Assembly (NCBI GenBank): GCA_030686995.1
Contig: CM060680.1
Coordinates: forward strand, 200,619,322 to 200,683,321
Direction: 5' to 3'
Length of the DNA stretch: 64,000 nt
Source of the DNA: Artemisia argyi
Taxonomy: Eukaryota > Streptophyta > Magnoliopsida > Asterales > Asteraceae
Both the position numbers and the translations under genes were made by a program. Below the pieces are notes generated by a model. It saw nothing but the letters and a program-made list of their open reading frames with translations. It did not search any database and was not told the DNA's origin. Numbering within the stretch: position 1 is the first letter of the stretch; the number at the start of each line of letters is the position of its first letter. Positions 44,615 to 54,304 of this stretch are shown in pieces.

Positions 44615-46335
44615 ATCCAATACCACTACCTTTCCTCATCAAGGTACTCTCAATAGACTTATTAACCAAGTCAGAAGCATATTGTTGTTTCTGTACTCTT
44701 ACTACATGTTTGTCTTTATCAGCAAGAGCTGCCTCTTTATCTTTTTCTGCTTCTTCTAATTTATTCTTAAGAAATTCAACTTCACTATTTTTCTTAAAAA
44801 TCTCTATATCTCTATAGTTAATTTGATCTACATATTCTTTCTCACACTCTTTGAGATATTCTAATCTTCTTTCAACATTTTGAATACCTTCTTTGTAACC
44901 TAAGTTATCAAGTTTTAGGTGTTCAACTTCTCTAATTAGACTCTCATTCCTAGACTTAAGTTCTTCTACAGTATCAGCACAAGATTTAAAAGAACACACA
45001 GATAAGTCTGAATCATTAGATACTTCAGAGTCAGAGCCAGATGATGAACCATAAGCCATAAGTGCAAAGTTATGCACTTTGGGTTGAACAGCAGCCACCA
45101 AGGAGAAATTTGGTTCTTCATCAGCCAGATCACTCCAATCATAATCTCCCAATCCATCACAAGACACAAGTGCAGTCTTTGATTCTTCAGCAATCTTCTT
45201 TGGAACATCAGCATTCTTCTTTGGAGCTCTACACTCCCTGGCAAAATGCCCCTTCCTGTTGCAATTGTAGCACTCTATCTTTGACTTGTCAAATCCTGGA
45301 CTTTCTTTAGCCTTGTACTTGACTTCTCTTCCTGTCTTCTTCCAAAACTTTCTTGCCCTCAAGGTCAACATGGCCATTTGCCATTTAAGATCAATTTCTT
45401 CAAGATCATCTGGATCAATATGATCCATATCTTGATTGATTACATGTGACCTTATAGTAGTTGTAAGCTCAGCCAAGAATGCACACAAAGAAATATCACT
45501 GGTAGAAATCTTATCATTAGAACTAGCAGCAGATCCATCAGCAGCAGATACTCCATAAGCAGTAGAGTGAGATTCTTGAGACCCTTTCCCTTTTGAGGAT
45601 ACAAAGGCAAGATTTTGGGTACCAGAAGTAGATGAAGTAGTCAGTTCTGATTCATACACCCTTAAATTGTTGTAGAGGCTCTCCAACTTCATAGTTTCAA
45701 AGTCAGGCTTATTCCTCCAAACAACTGTATGCATACTCCATTCAGGTGCAAGACTTCTTAGAAACTTGAGATTCACATCTTCTTGTGGGACCACATATCC
45801 AACAAGCTTTAAATGACTAACAAGTTGATTTAGCCTGTTGTATGTGCCAATTATCTTCTCTCCACTTTCAGCAGTAAAATTCTCAAACTGATGCTTCAGC
45901 ATGTTTTTCCTGGATTTCTTAGTAGCATCATTCCCTCCAAACCTAAATTCAACAGCATCCATTAATTCTTTTCCTGATTCACAGTCATCAAAGTCCATTT
46001 GGAATTCATTAGGTATTCCCATTAAGAGAATACTATGTGCCTTGATTTCCATCTTCCTTGCTGTGTTAGCTTCAGCAGACTTAATTGGTATCTCTTTACC
46101 ATCAGCACTCTTCTCTGGTACAGAGTCACCATTAATTATCACATTCCACATGTTGAAATCAATCATGCGAATGTACTGTCTGATTCTCCTCTTCCATAGC
46201 TCATACTCAGCAAGATTAAGCATGGGCACCCTTGAAGCAGTCACCATATGTATTTCATCACCCATCTTTAGCAATTGATTTGGAACATCAAACCTTTAAG
46301 AAACAAAATCTTCTTGATAATAACTTCTAGATCAC

Positions 46336-46349
46336 AAGCTCTGATACCA
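46336..46349 (-). other. Primer-binding site (initiator tRNA-Met) of the Copia element
   Basis: The minus strand reads TGGTATCAGAGCTT two bases inside the 5' LTR. Confidence 0.9.
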
Positions 46350-46351
46350 CT

Positions 46352-46830
46352 TGTTGATCCCAGTTGAGCTTAAACGATCTTATATAGAAGTTAACTTGAT
46401 TAAACACTTAAGCTAATACGCGGAATATAAAAGCTTAACTTAAGAAGAATTATGATTCACTTTCAACACTTCAATATTATTAATACGAGCACTCGACAAT
46501 GCTAGGGTTTTACAACCTTGAAGTGTAAACAAAAACTTAAACAATACGTACATAAACTAACCCTAGGATCCTCCTTTTATAGACTAAGGAATCCTACTAG
46601 GTTTACAATACCTTTCTCTACAAGATAAGAATATTCTAGACATATATAATATTCACACAATCTATTCTATAATTATCTAAACCGTATACACTCTTATCTC
46701 TTCAGCAGTAGATTCTGTTAGCAGCATTTATCCATAGCAGCACTTTGACATCAGCAGCATAATCATTTACCTTAGCAGCACTTTCATCACAACAGTAGTT
46801 TCACTCTGCAGCAGAATCCAAAACCCAACA
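46352..46830 (-). repeat. 5' LTR of the Copia element
   Basis: Partner of 15625-16103. It differs at about six positions, several inside the TGCTGCT cluster. Confidence 0.93.
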
Positions 46831-47058
46831 ACATGCAATATTTTACTATATGAATTATAATTTATTATACGAATTATAATTTATACTCTTAAATATACTA
46901 ATTACTTTAATGTTTTATATTTTTATTGTTTTGTTAAAAAGAAAATTTGTTTTATAGTTCGCTTTTAATAATATAATTTATTTGAACAACGAAGTCCGTC
47001 TTTCACAAAAATGACGAAAATTAGTGCTGAACAATACGCTATGAAAATTTAGATCGAG

Positions 47059-47090
47059 CCCGTGTGCATCGCACGGGACTGAATGACTAG
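47059..47090 (+). other. Right Helitron-type terminus: hairpin plus CTAG
   Basis: CCCGTGTGCATCGCACGGG can fold with arms CCCGTG/CACGGG, followed by ACTGAATGA and CTAG, then T. It is the exact inverted counterpart of 728-759. Confidence 0.7.
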
Positions 47091-47212
47091 TATTTATAAA
47101 GCTTTAACAAGTTTATCTATAGTGGAAATAGGTTTATAAATCTAAAAGGTTTATATGTTTGTGATGTGGCATAATTATAAACCTTTATAAATGTTTATCA
47201 TTGTGGATGCTC

Positions 47213-47405
47213 TAAGCTTTCAACAACAGTAATTAGCATAAAAAAAGATAAACTACTCAATTCTCAAATCAACTTTTTTAGAATATTATGACACGAAACA
47301 AGCTTTCATGATCAAAATTTTCAATCTTACAAATATTGAACATTGGGTAAATAAAAATGTAATACTATATGTTTAATTGTATATAGATATATTTGTATGT
47401 ATATT
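47213..47405. other. Unassigned AT-rich spacer
   Basis: No gene or repeat is recognised here. It should be the sequence that lay upstream of the DEFL promoter before the nest inserted, if 571-47212 is one insertion. Confidence 0.5.
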
Positions 47406-47600
47406 ATTTTTCGGGGCGGGGCAGGGCGGGGATGTTGAGCCCCATCCCCCACCCTAAACCCAATAAAAATCCTCGTTAATGCCCCAAACCCCCCCCCCCC
47501 CCCCCCCCCCCCCCGGTAACCCGATAAGCATGTCCCGCCCTGCCCCAAAAAGTCCGGTTTTCGGGTTTCCCCGTTGGGTTCGGGTTTTTCGCCATACCTT
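47406..47600. repeat. GC-rich low-complexity segment with long C run
   Basis: GGGGCGGGGCAGGGCGGGGA (about 47414) and related CCCCGCCC/GGGTTCGGG tracts surround a run of about 28 C at 47487-47514. Short G/C-rich repeats like this are common in plant genomes, often from hAT-like ends. The Gly-rich ORF on the minus strand is an artefact of composition. Confidence 0.6.
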
Positions 47601-47892
47601 ATAAGTTTAGACTGGGTGTAAGGAGAACCCAATATCGCATTCATCATCGTCATTTTAACGACGCCTCAGATTTCTCTCTCTATAACAACTTCACCATTTA
47701 GCGTTGGAGGTCCGTAGCCTCGTGCCATCCCACCAACCAAAAACAGCGACGACACACGGTTACTGCGGTGGCGCCATTTTGGCCAGCCCATGCCATACAT
47801 TTTTTTATTTTATTTTATTTTTAATATGAACGTTGCCTAACGACTCTTTTGCCAAAATACCCCCCATTTTAAAAATTTTTTACCTTTAAAAA

Positions 47893-47902
47893 TCCTATAA
47901 AT
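47893..47902 (+). promoter_or_regulatory. TATA box of the Harbinger transposase gene
   Basis: CCTATAAATACC lies about 85 bp upstream of the ATG at 47979, in a CT/AAT-rich leader typical of these transposase genes. Confidence 0.5.
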
Positions 47903-47978
47903 ACCTTCTTATTGTACCATTTTCACACACTCTTCCAATTTAATTTATACTTAAATAATACTCAACTTTCTTTCAATT

Positions 47979-49995
47979 ATGGATCCAAACAATCCCAACG
48001 ACACATACACCTACAACCATTATGATGTTTGTAGAAACTAGAAGGGGATGGGGGAGGGGTTGAATAGTTTCACTGTTAATTATTACGTTTTAAAAACGTT
48101 TTACTCTTTTAGGTCCGTTTGTGTTCTTTTTATAAAGTTGTTAGATTTGCTAGTTATGTGATATCTAACTAACCAGAAATGAAAGCATAAATAAAGTAAA
48201 GTAAATAGTAAAGGAAAGAACACAACCAAAAAGACGCCGAGATTTATAATGGTTCGGAACGAAGCTCACTCTTCGTCCTACTCCACTCTCCGAGTACCAC
48301 ACTCGAGAGTTTTCAATCACTATGTCAACATACTCCTTCAGGCTGAGCAATCCGTACTCAAGCTTACACCAAATTTACCGACACTAAGCGGAATGTCGAG
48401 TTCTAATCCTAGCTAGAACCTATCTACGCCAAGGCCCACGTGGCCACACGAACAAGCATACTTATCTCACTTAGATCGACACACAATCCAAGTCTTCATA
48501 CGAACGAGCACTCCCGTTCACTTGAATCTTCACCCGATTCAAGTCTTCACACTAGAACTCCCGTGAGTCCTAGTCTTCACAATACAACACACGATCTATT
48601 ACAAGACCTATTCTAGATACAACACTTCTTGGACTTACACCTTTGTCCAAGCTTGCCCTAACACAACTAGTCACGACTCACACACAAGTCGGATCTACAA
48701 TATTACAATATTTACAAATGATAGAGGTGGAGGAAGAAGAGAATCATAAAACTTGTTATGTTTGTGTGTGGACTCAACTAACACTTCGATTCTTGACGAC
48801 TTCGAGTGTTCTTCTCTTGCACTTTGATGTAGAGGATAATGAAATCACTTATAAACATATACCGACATGTTATAGTGATCAAAGAAATAAGAAAGATAGA
48901 ATATAAAGGTTTTGTGCAAAGAGGCTTAGTTTACAGAATGGAACAGTTCTGTATTTATAGGCGTCAGGAAAGGAGATGGCGGTCCCTTAAATATGTGACG
49001 GTCCTTTATCACTAAGGTACCGCCAAGACATTTAAGGGACCGTCCCGACAGACGCTCCTCTTTTTGTCCTGACGTGGTGAAAGTTTATCTGGTGAAAACT
49101 TTACTGTTTTGGGCGGAAAAAGAGCTGTTATACAATTTGAATTTTGAATTCATTTTCTTAATGAAACATTTCTTTTTAATTTACAAAAGTACTTTTGTAA
49201 AAATATTTTGTCACATAAAAATGTGAGGTTTTGTAAAAATAAATTCTTTGATAACTCTACTAATATCAGCATAGAGTTTGTTCATACCTGAAGTGACGTT
49301 GTAGTAGATACATAGAAGAAACGAGTTTTCTCAATTAAAACTTATTAACCGTAACTTTACGTAACATGTTTTTATATTTTGTGATGATCAAAACGTATGA
49401 AGATCGAATAATGCAAATAACATTTTTGACATTATTTGTATTAACAATGTTTATTTTCAAGATGACCGGGAGGGATATCTTCATGGTTATGCGGCGTATG
49501 CAATTTGTAGCTTTGTGTGATCAAGAAGCCGGGGGACCGGGATTGGGTCCTAAGAGGACGAGGACATACATATCACGTGAACGAGAAGAGGCGGAACAAC
49601 GTTTAATCGACGACTATTTTGGCGACAATGATACTCCTCCTAAATATCCTGAAGAGAAGTTTAGGCGAAGGTATCGTATGAGTTCCAGAATTTTTAATAA
49701 AATACTCAACGATATTTTAAGTTATGATGTTCAACCTCTTCCCAAGTACTTTTATTTTTTTAGACAACGTTACGATGCTGTTGGTCGTTTAAGTCTTAGT
49801 CCTATTTTGAAGTGCACATCTGCCATACGCCAACTGGTATATGGCACTAATCCAAGGCCGAACATTCCATAGACTTGGACCGAAAGATGTGATTTACATG
49901 TTAGAAAAACAAAGAACTTCGAGATAGAAAAGTGCACGACGATCTTCGACAAGACCTTGTGGAGTATGTATAGAACCATAATTACTAGTTTGTAA
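47979..49995 (+). pseudogene. PIF/Harbinger (HARBI1-like) transposase, broken
   Basis: The first 17 codons are at 47979-48029. The gene resumes after the solo LTR at 49452 with FQDDREGYLHGYAAY, but needs a frame change near 49500. The conserved stretch IDDYFGDNDTPPKYPEEKFRRRYRMSSRIFNKI and SPILKCTSAIRQLVYGT (to 49862) is the N-terminal part of Harbinger nuclease-type transposases. A degenerate piece reading roughly HDDLRQDLVEYV near 49930 matches the usual C-terminus, so the catalytic DDE middle is deleted. The ATG at 49366 lies inside the LTR and is not the real start. Confidence 0.75.
48030..49446 (+). mobile_element. Solo LTR (probably Copia) inside the Harbinger transposase gene
   Basis: It is 1,417 bp from TGTAGAAACTAG to GTATTAACA, with a perfect ATGTT duplication (48025-48029 and 49447-49451). 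An inverted set of GGTCCCTTAAAT/ATTTAAGGGACC motifs lies at 48980-49050. No internal retroelement sequence remains. Small ORFs inside are not genes. Confidence 0.85.
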
Positions 49996-50116
49996 TTTTT
50001 ATTTCTTTGTTTACGTATTATGTTTTTTATTTTTATGTAACTTTTTTTCTAATTAATGTAATGTGTTTTTTCTAATTCAATGAAGTTTATTTTAGTTAAT
50101 ATTGTGTATGTTTTAT

Positions 50117-50414
50117 GGGATAATGCCAAAAATGCCCAAGTTGCCCAATTGATTTGCTTTTTTTCCCTTCGCTCAGAAAGTTCTGAAACTACCCATTGGG
50201 CAACCGGGCAACTTTTTTTTAACCAACAAGGGGATGCCTAGTTTCCGAAATTTTGGGCAACGCCTCCATTTTTTGGGAAACTTGGGACACTTGGCGTCCT
50301 ATGGTTTGAAACACAAGAGTTGCTCGATTACCAAGTGGGTAGTTTCGGAACTTTCTGAGCGAAGAGCAAAAAAGTAAATCAATTGGGCAACTTGGGCATT
50401 TTTGGCATTATCCC
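50117..50414. mobile_element. Mutator-type MITE, 298 bp
   Basis: Long terminal inverted repeats start GGGATAATGCCAAAAATGCC and continue for about 60 bp, including TTGCCCAATTGATTT. The perfect 9-bp duplication ATGTTTTAT (50108-50116 and 50415-50423) is characteristic of Mutator insertions. There is no coding capacity. Confidence 0.9.
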
Positions 50415-51070
50415 ATGTTTTATTTTATGTAAATGAAATAAAAATTGTCAATTGGCACCATATTTTCTGGTGTCAAGGGTAACAGAAAGAATGTAGTGCC
50501 ATAGGATTTATAGTGCCATAGAGGGTTTTGCTGACGTAGCAGCACTTTCTGGCTATGGCACCACCTATATGGCATTAGGGTACCCATCGCTCTTAGTGTA
50601 ATTGCATAACCAACATTACCACCTAAATATAACTCACTTAAATACAAATATACCTCACCAAAATCAAAATCACACACACAAACACAGAACCACGACTCAG
50701 GTCATCTGAGCGACCGGGTTCTCCCCCAAAAGTACCTAAGACGCGTCCTAGATAGTGATCGTAATTAGGGGTGTTATCAGGTCGGGTTGTCGAGTTTGTC
50801 CGGTCGGGTTGAGTCGGGTTTTGAACTTTTGAAAAGTGACCCGCAACTCGACCCGATAAGAAATCGGGTTGTCGGGTTCGGGTGTTTATCGGGTCGGGTT
50901 AAGTCGGGTCAGCTGATTCGGGTTGTCGGGTTATAAGTAAATCAACTCTACGTAAATGAACCAATAGTCTTGAACTCGGCACGGATGTGAAACAGTTGGC
51001 TCCACTCATTCAGGCCCCTCAAATTGTTGAGCTAAGCCATACTAGACTCTATATAACTATATATTAAAAA

Positions 51071-51212
51071 GAGAGATGATTGGCACACTTCTAAATTTTA
51101 TTGGGACACTTCATTGTACAAGTAGTTAAAGCATGTTATATTTAATGTACAACTGTCTGTTGCACACAGTGGAGTGTCCAAATCAATTTTAAGAGTGTGC
51201 GAATTATTTCCC
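51071..51212. mobile_element. Small Mutator-type MITE, 142 bp
   Basis: The inverted ends GAGAGATGATTGGCACACTT and GGGAAATAATTCGCACACTC match at about 15 of 20 positions. They are flanked by a perfect 9-bp duplication TATTAAAAA (51062-51070 and 51213-51221). Confidence 0.7.
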
Positions 51213-51275
51213 TATTAAAAAGTATATATAAGTGTTACTCGTGTGTGGCCACGGATTGAAATAACGTAAATACTA

Positions 51276-51506
51276 AGGGTGCGCTTGGTTCAAAATAGGG
51301 AATGTGAAAGGGAAAGACAAAGGAAATGCTAAGTAAAGAGAAAGGGTAAGGATAGCATCCCCCCCCCCCCCCCCCCCCCCAATTTATTAGGTAATGACCC
51401 ATTACCCACTATTGGGTAATGGGTCATTGCATTATACTTTACCAAACAACTTTTTTCATTATCTTTCCTATTGCCCACCCCCATAACCCCCTACCAAGCA
51501 TGCCCT
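51276..51506. mobile_element. hAT-type MITE, 231 bp
   Basis: The ends AGGGTGCGCTTGGTTC and, inverted, AGGGCATGCTTGGTAG are flanked by AAATACTA and AAATAGTA, an 8-bp duplication with one mismatch. It contains a C20 run (51360-51380) and the palindrome TACCCACTATTGGGTA. Confidence 0.75.
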
Positions 51507-51712
51507 AAATAGTATCATTGCAAAAATATGAGAGAAAGACCAGGTCCAAAGACCATGAGTTATTCATGAGTTTATGGTATTTTCTAGTAAGGGGTGCTCA
51601 ATATATTTGGCCAAATTTAAGATAGTTTCTTTAGATATGTGTGTGTTCAAAAGTTACATGGATTCACTCATATACAATTGACAATGACGATCTTGTTTCT
51701 ATTATGGCATGG

Positions 51713-53097
51713 TGATGACATCAAATATATACATTATATTGTCGTCATTTGTCCTATTTAATTGATTTGTTTTATTATATTATGTATGAGAATTGACGCT
51801 TAATCGTTTACTTTAGTAATTCTCAGGTAAAAACAAGCAATTGGTGAAACTTGGCGATTTTGAACGAAATATTGAGATAAATGATCAAGATGGAAAAAGT
51901 CTGCTTAATAGATGCAATTAAAGACCATTGCCAGACTTTGAAGAATGCGCCGCATCTGATATTATCATGCGCCGCATATGAAACTTTGGTCAACGAAGAA
52001 GAACCAACTTGTTCTACTCCAGATACGCCGCATCTCATTATCAACATGCGCCGTATCACTATCAAGACCTCACCAAATACAATCCAAGACGTTGAAAGAC
52101 ATGCGCCGCATAGAGATTCAAGATACACCGCATCTGAAGACGGTGTACGAATATTCCAGAATATATTAATCTTGGACCCCACGCGAAGTTAAGTAGATGC
52201 GCCGCATCTACTTAGTCAATGCGCCGCATCTACCCCTCTGACAGAAACTATAAATACCCCAAGACCTAGACGAATTTTGTGTGCAACCAAATCCTAAGGA
52301 GACGAATTCAGACGACAAGACAACACAAGACGCACCATAAACGAAGATCTTAGAGCAGTAAGAAGGTCCTGCATGTATTTAATTCATTAAGTAGTTTTGT
52401 TTTATTGTATTAGTAAACTATAATCCATCAGGATTGATGAGCTTGTGGCCGCCATACTGCTCCCCTTAAAATTACTTTCCCACCGATTATCAGTTTATAT
52501 GATATTTTTTTGGTGACTTATATATGTGCTTTGATAACATCTGTGTCTAACTGTGTTTTGCTTGGGCTGCCATACCCCCTCCACGCTTACTTATCTAGCG
52601 TCTAGAAGTAAGATAGACATAAGTGATCATTAAGAGTTTACTCGCATATATTTAGGATCCAACGAGAGAGAAGAGTTTATGATACTCATCATATAAAACT
52701 AGCAATAAAACAAGTGACAAACTACTTAACAAAAGGACATGATTTCTATATGTATCTATTATCTATCTGTGTACGTGTTGGTCTTTCGCTGTTTCGTTCT
52801 TATTAGTTTTGTTAGTTTAATTAATTAACCAAATCTGTGCTAGTCTCTCAGGCTAAAAATCCCCATTTGCGTTAGAGATTAGATTGTAAAACTAACTTAG
52901 TATATTTAAAATACTGATTAGATTAATTAGATATTACGTTCCACTCTTAGTGACCGACACTCTGCTTACCACTATATACATATTGATCGGGTACACTGCT
53001 CGTTAGTGTGTGTGTTATAGAATAAGTCGGATAAATATAAATGTAAAACTTGAATATGCAAAATCACTCTATATTACACGTGACACAACACGCATCA
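51713..53097 (+). mobile_element. Solo LTR of a second Athila-like family
   Basis: It is 1,385 bp from TGATGACATC to ACACGCATCA, with a perfect CATGG duplication (51708-51712 and 53098-53102). ATGCGCCGCAT occurs exactly at 51945, 51967, 52101, 52197 and 52219, plus three one-mismatch copies. CTATAAATACC (about 52248) is a TATA box. The U5 block TTGATCGGGTACACTGC (about 52983) parallels GATCAGGTACACTGCC of the 37999 family. CTTACCACTATA (52965) matches a tRNA-Asp complement. The ORF over the array is a by-product. Confidence 0.88.
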
Positions 53098-53617
53098 CAT
53101 GGTGACACAAATAAAAACTCACTGATTCAAATACAATAGTAAAATAAATGTAGCCTGTCGGTGACACTCAGTTTGCACAATAGTTTTAGACACATGAATG
53201 AAGTGTTATTTTATATCATCTGTGTAATGTAAATGCAAAAACTAATTTGGCTTACAAGGTTTTATATAAAAAAGAAATAAATAATATTTTTCGGGTTTTA
53301 TCGGGTTGACCCGATAACCCGATAAGAAAAATAATTCAACCCTAACCCGACCCGATAACAATATCGGGTTCGGGTCAAAACCACCCGACAAAATTTCTTG
53401 ACCCGATTAATCCGACCTGATAAACCTTATTTTTTTCGGGTTCGGGTTCGGGTTCGGGTTCGGGTCGGGTCAACCCTCATGACACCCCTAACCGTAATAG
53501 CGAAGATGCGTACAAATTTTTATTATTACGAATGGTGTTAGAATATTTTCTACTGGATGACTCAAGAGCAGAAAAAGATACTCGTTTCGTTAAAGACACA
53601 AAATTTAAAGAGAAATG

Positions 53618-53716
53618 ATATATAAATAACTAACTCGGATGCTTAAACATGCTTAATCTATCAAAAGATTGGCACGTGTAAATGATATATAAATAACTAA
53701 CTCGGATGCTTAAACA
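53618..53716. repeat. Short tandem duplication next to the hAT MITE
   Basis: ATGATATATAAATAACTAAC...GCTTAAACAT occurs at about 53617 and again at about 53680, separated by AATCTATCAAAAGATTGGCA. The same AATCTATCAAAAG appears again at 54290, just beyond the hAT MITE. The MITE therefore inserted into the second copy. Confidence 0.75.
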
Positions 53717-54277
53717 TAGGGCTGTAAACGAACCGGACAAACACGAACGGAGCCATGTTCATGTTCGTTCATTTAATTTTAACCGGACAAATAAACGAAC
53801 ACGGACGCTTAAATGGACGAATTTTCTTGTTCATGTTCGTTTATTAAGAAAATGAATTGGTCATGTTCGTTTATGTTCGTTCATTAAAACATTAAACGAA
53901 CGCTAACTGAACATAAACGATCGAATATAAATGAAAATAGACAAACAAACTTAAACTTTATTGAATTCTTCATAATATATTTTTTTATAAGTGTTGCTTT
54001 GTTTGAACAAAGCAATTTTTAAAATTATAAAATTAAAATATATGATATATGAACATAAATAGATAAATAAACATAAACGAACTTTAACGAACGCCTAATC
54101 GGACGTTCACGAACATAAATGAACGAACGGGACTTTTGTTCATGTTCGTTCATTTAACTAAACGAACGTAAAATATTGTTCATGTTCGTTCATTTAATAA
54201 ACGAACGAACATAAACGAACTTTTTACCGAACGGTTCATGAAATGTTCACTGAACGTTCAGTTCGTTTACAGCCCTA
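53717..54277. mobile_element. hAT-type MITE, 561 bp (family A copy 1)
   Basis: The ends TAGGGCTGTAAACGAAC and GTTCGTTTACAGCCCTA are perfect inverted repeats. The perfect 8-bp duplication is CTTAAACA (53709-53716 and 54278-54285). The interior is filled with CATGTTCGTTCATTTA-type repeats in both orientations. Confidence 0.9.
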
Positions 54278-54304
54278 CTTAAACATGCTTAATCTATCAA
54301 AAGT

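Larger units (their letters stand above)
37023..46274 (-). pseudogene. Copia gag, split by the Athila-like insertion
   Basis: The N-terminal part is 46274-44615. It has the gag core (YELWKRRIRQYIRM, LLMGIPNEF, KFLRSLAPEWSMH), a CCHC knuckle CYNCNRKGHFAREC and a long K/E-rich coiled coil. The C-terminal part is 37998-37023, with a second knuckle CYKCGSFDHLIVRC and alanine/serine repeats. The two parts are in the same frame once the 37999-44614 element and one ATCCA copy are discounted. The insertion is therefore what breaks this gene. It is long for a Copia gag, in line with Sirevirus-like elements. Confidence 0.88.
15625..46830 (-). mobile_element. Ty1/Copia retrotransposon with extra ORFs, split by two later elements
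   Basis: Identical-length LTRs (479 bp, TGTTGATCCC...AACCCAACA) are flanked by a perfect duplication ACATG (15620-15624 and 46831-46835). Minus-strand order is 5' LTR, tRNA-Met primer site, gag, protease, integrase, RT/RNase H, spacer with an antisense ORF, extra sense ORF, purine tract, 3' LTR. Integrase before RT defines Copia, and the extra ORF after pol recalls Sirevirus-type elements. The LTRs differ at about 6 of 479 sites. Removing the Gypsy and Athila-like insertions leaves about 12.3 kb. Confidence 0.93.
728..47090. mobile_element. Giant palindromic element with Helitron-type termini at both ends
   Basis: Both ends carry the same terminus in inverted orientation: a 19-bp hairpin (CCCGTGTGCATCGCACGGG, at 741-759 and 47059-47077), about 9 bp of spacer, then CTAG followed by T. 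Hairpin-CTRR-T is the hallmark 3' end of plant Helitrons. The homology continues inward for kilobases. Left-arm segments 728-2763 and 10545-11768 mirror right-arm segments 11775-13115, 14557-15624 and 46836-47090. The flanks read TA on both sides. No Rep/helicase ORF is visible, so the element would be non-autonomous. Two head-to-head Helitron copies, or a fold-back element with a captured Helitron end, are both possible. Confidence 0.6.
571..47212. mobile_element. Outer MITE-like inverted repeat enclosing the whole TE nest
   Basis: The left end (571-606, starting GGCTATCCACTATGATA) and the reverse complement of the right end (starting GAGCATCCACAATGATA at 47212) are similar over about 35 bp, including a shared TTTATAAA-type tract. 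Everything from 728 to 47090 sits inside it. The flanks read TTA on the left and TAA on the right, so no exact target duplication can be shown and the superfamily is unassigned. With its insert removed it would be about 280 bp. Confidence 0.35.
47640..50605 (+). mobile_element. PIF/Harbinger element, internally deleted and interrupted
   Basis: It contains the 5' promoter region, start codon and N-terminal portion of a Harbinger transposase, then a short piece resembling the protein's C-terminus. A 3' subterminal region follows (50430-50600) with GGCACCACC...GGGTACCC. The outer ends are approximate because I could not pair clean terminal repeats. A solo LTR (48030-49446) and a Mutator MITE (50117-50414) lie inside. 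Confidence 0.55.
50766..53490. mobile_element. hAT-type non-autonomous element
   Basis: The termini TAGGGGTGTTATCAGG and, inverted, TAGGGGTGTCATGAGG are flanked by ATCGTAAT and ACCGTAAT, an 8-bp duplication with one mismatch. Subterminal tracts are rich in CGGGTCGGGTT on both sides (50780-50940 and 53290-53480). No transposase is visible. It carries a 142-bp MITE, a 231-bp MITE and a solo LTR. Confidence 0.8.

Noticed and set aside
47327..47653. Glycine-rich minus-strand ORF
   Set aside because: The glycine block is a homopolymer C run; low complexity with no domain.
49366..49451. Start codon at 49366 for the Harbinger transposase
   Set aside because: It lies inside the solo LTR. The original start is at 47979, upstream of the insertion.
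51881..52192. 103-codon ORF in the 51713 solo LTR
   Set aside because: It covers the ATGCGCCGCAT array and is not conserved in the related LTR family.
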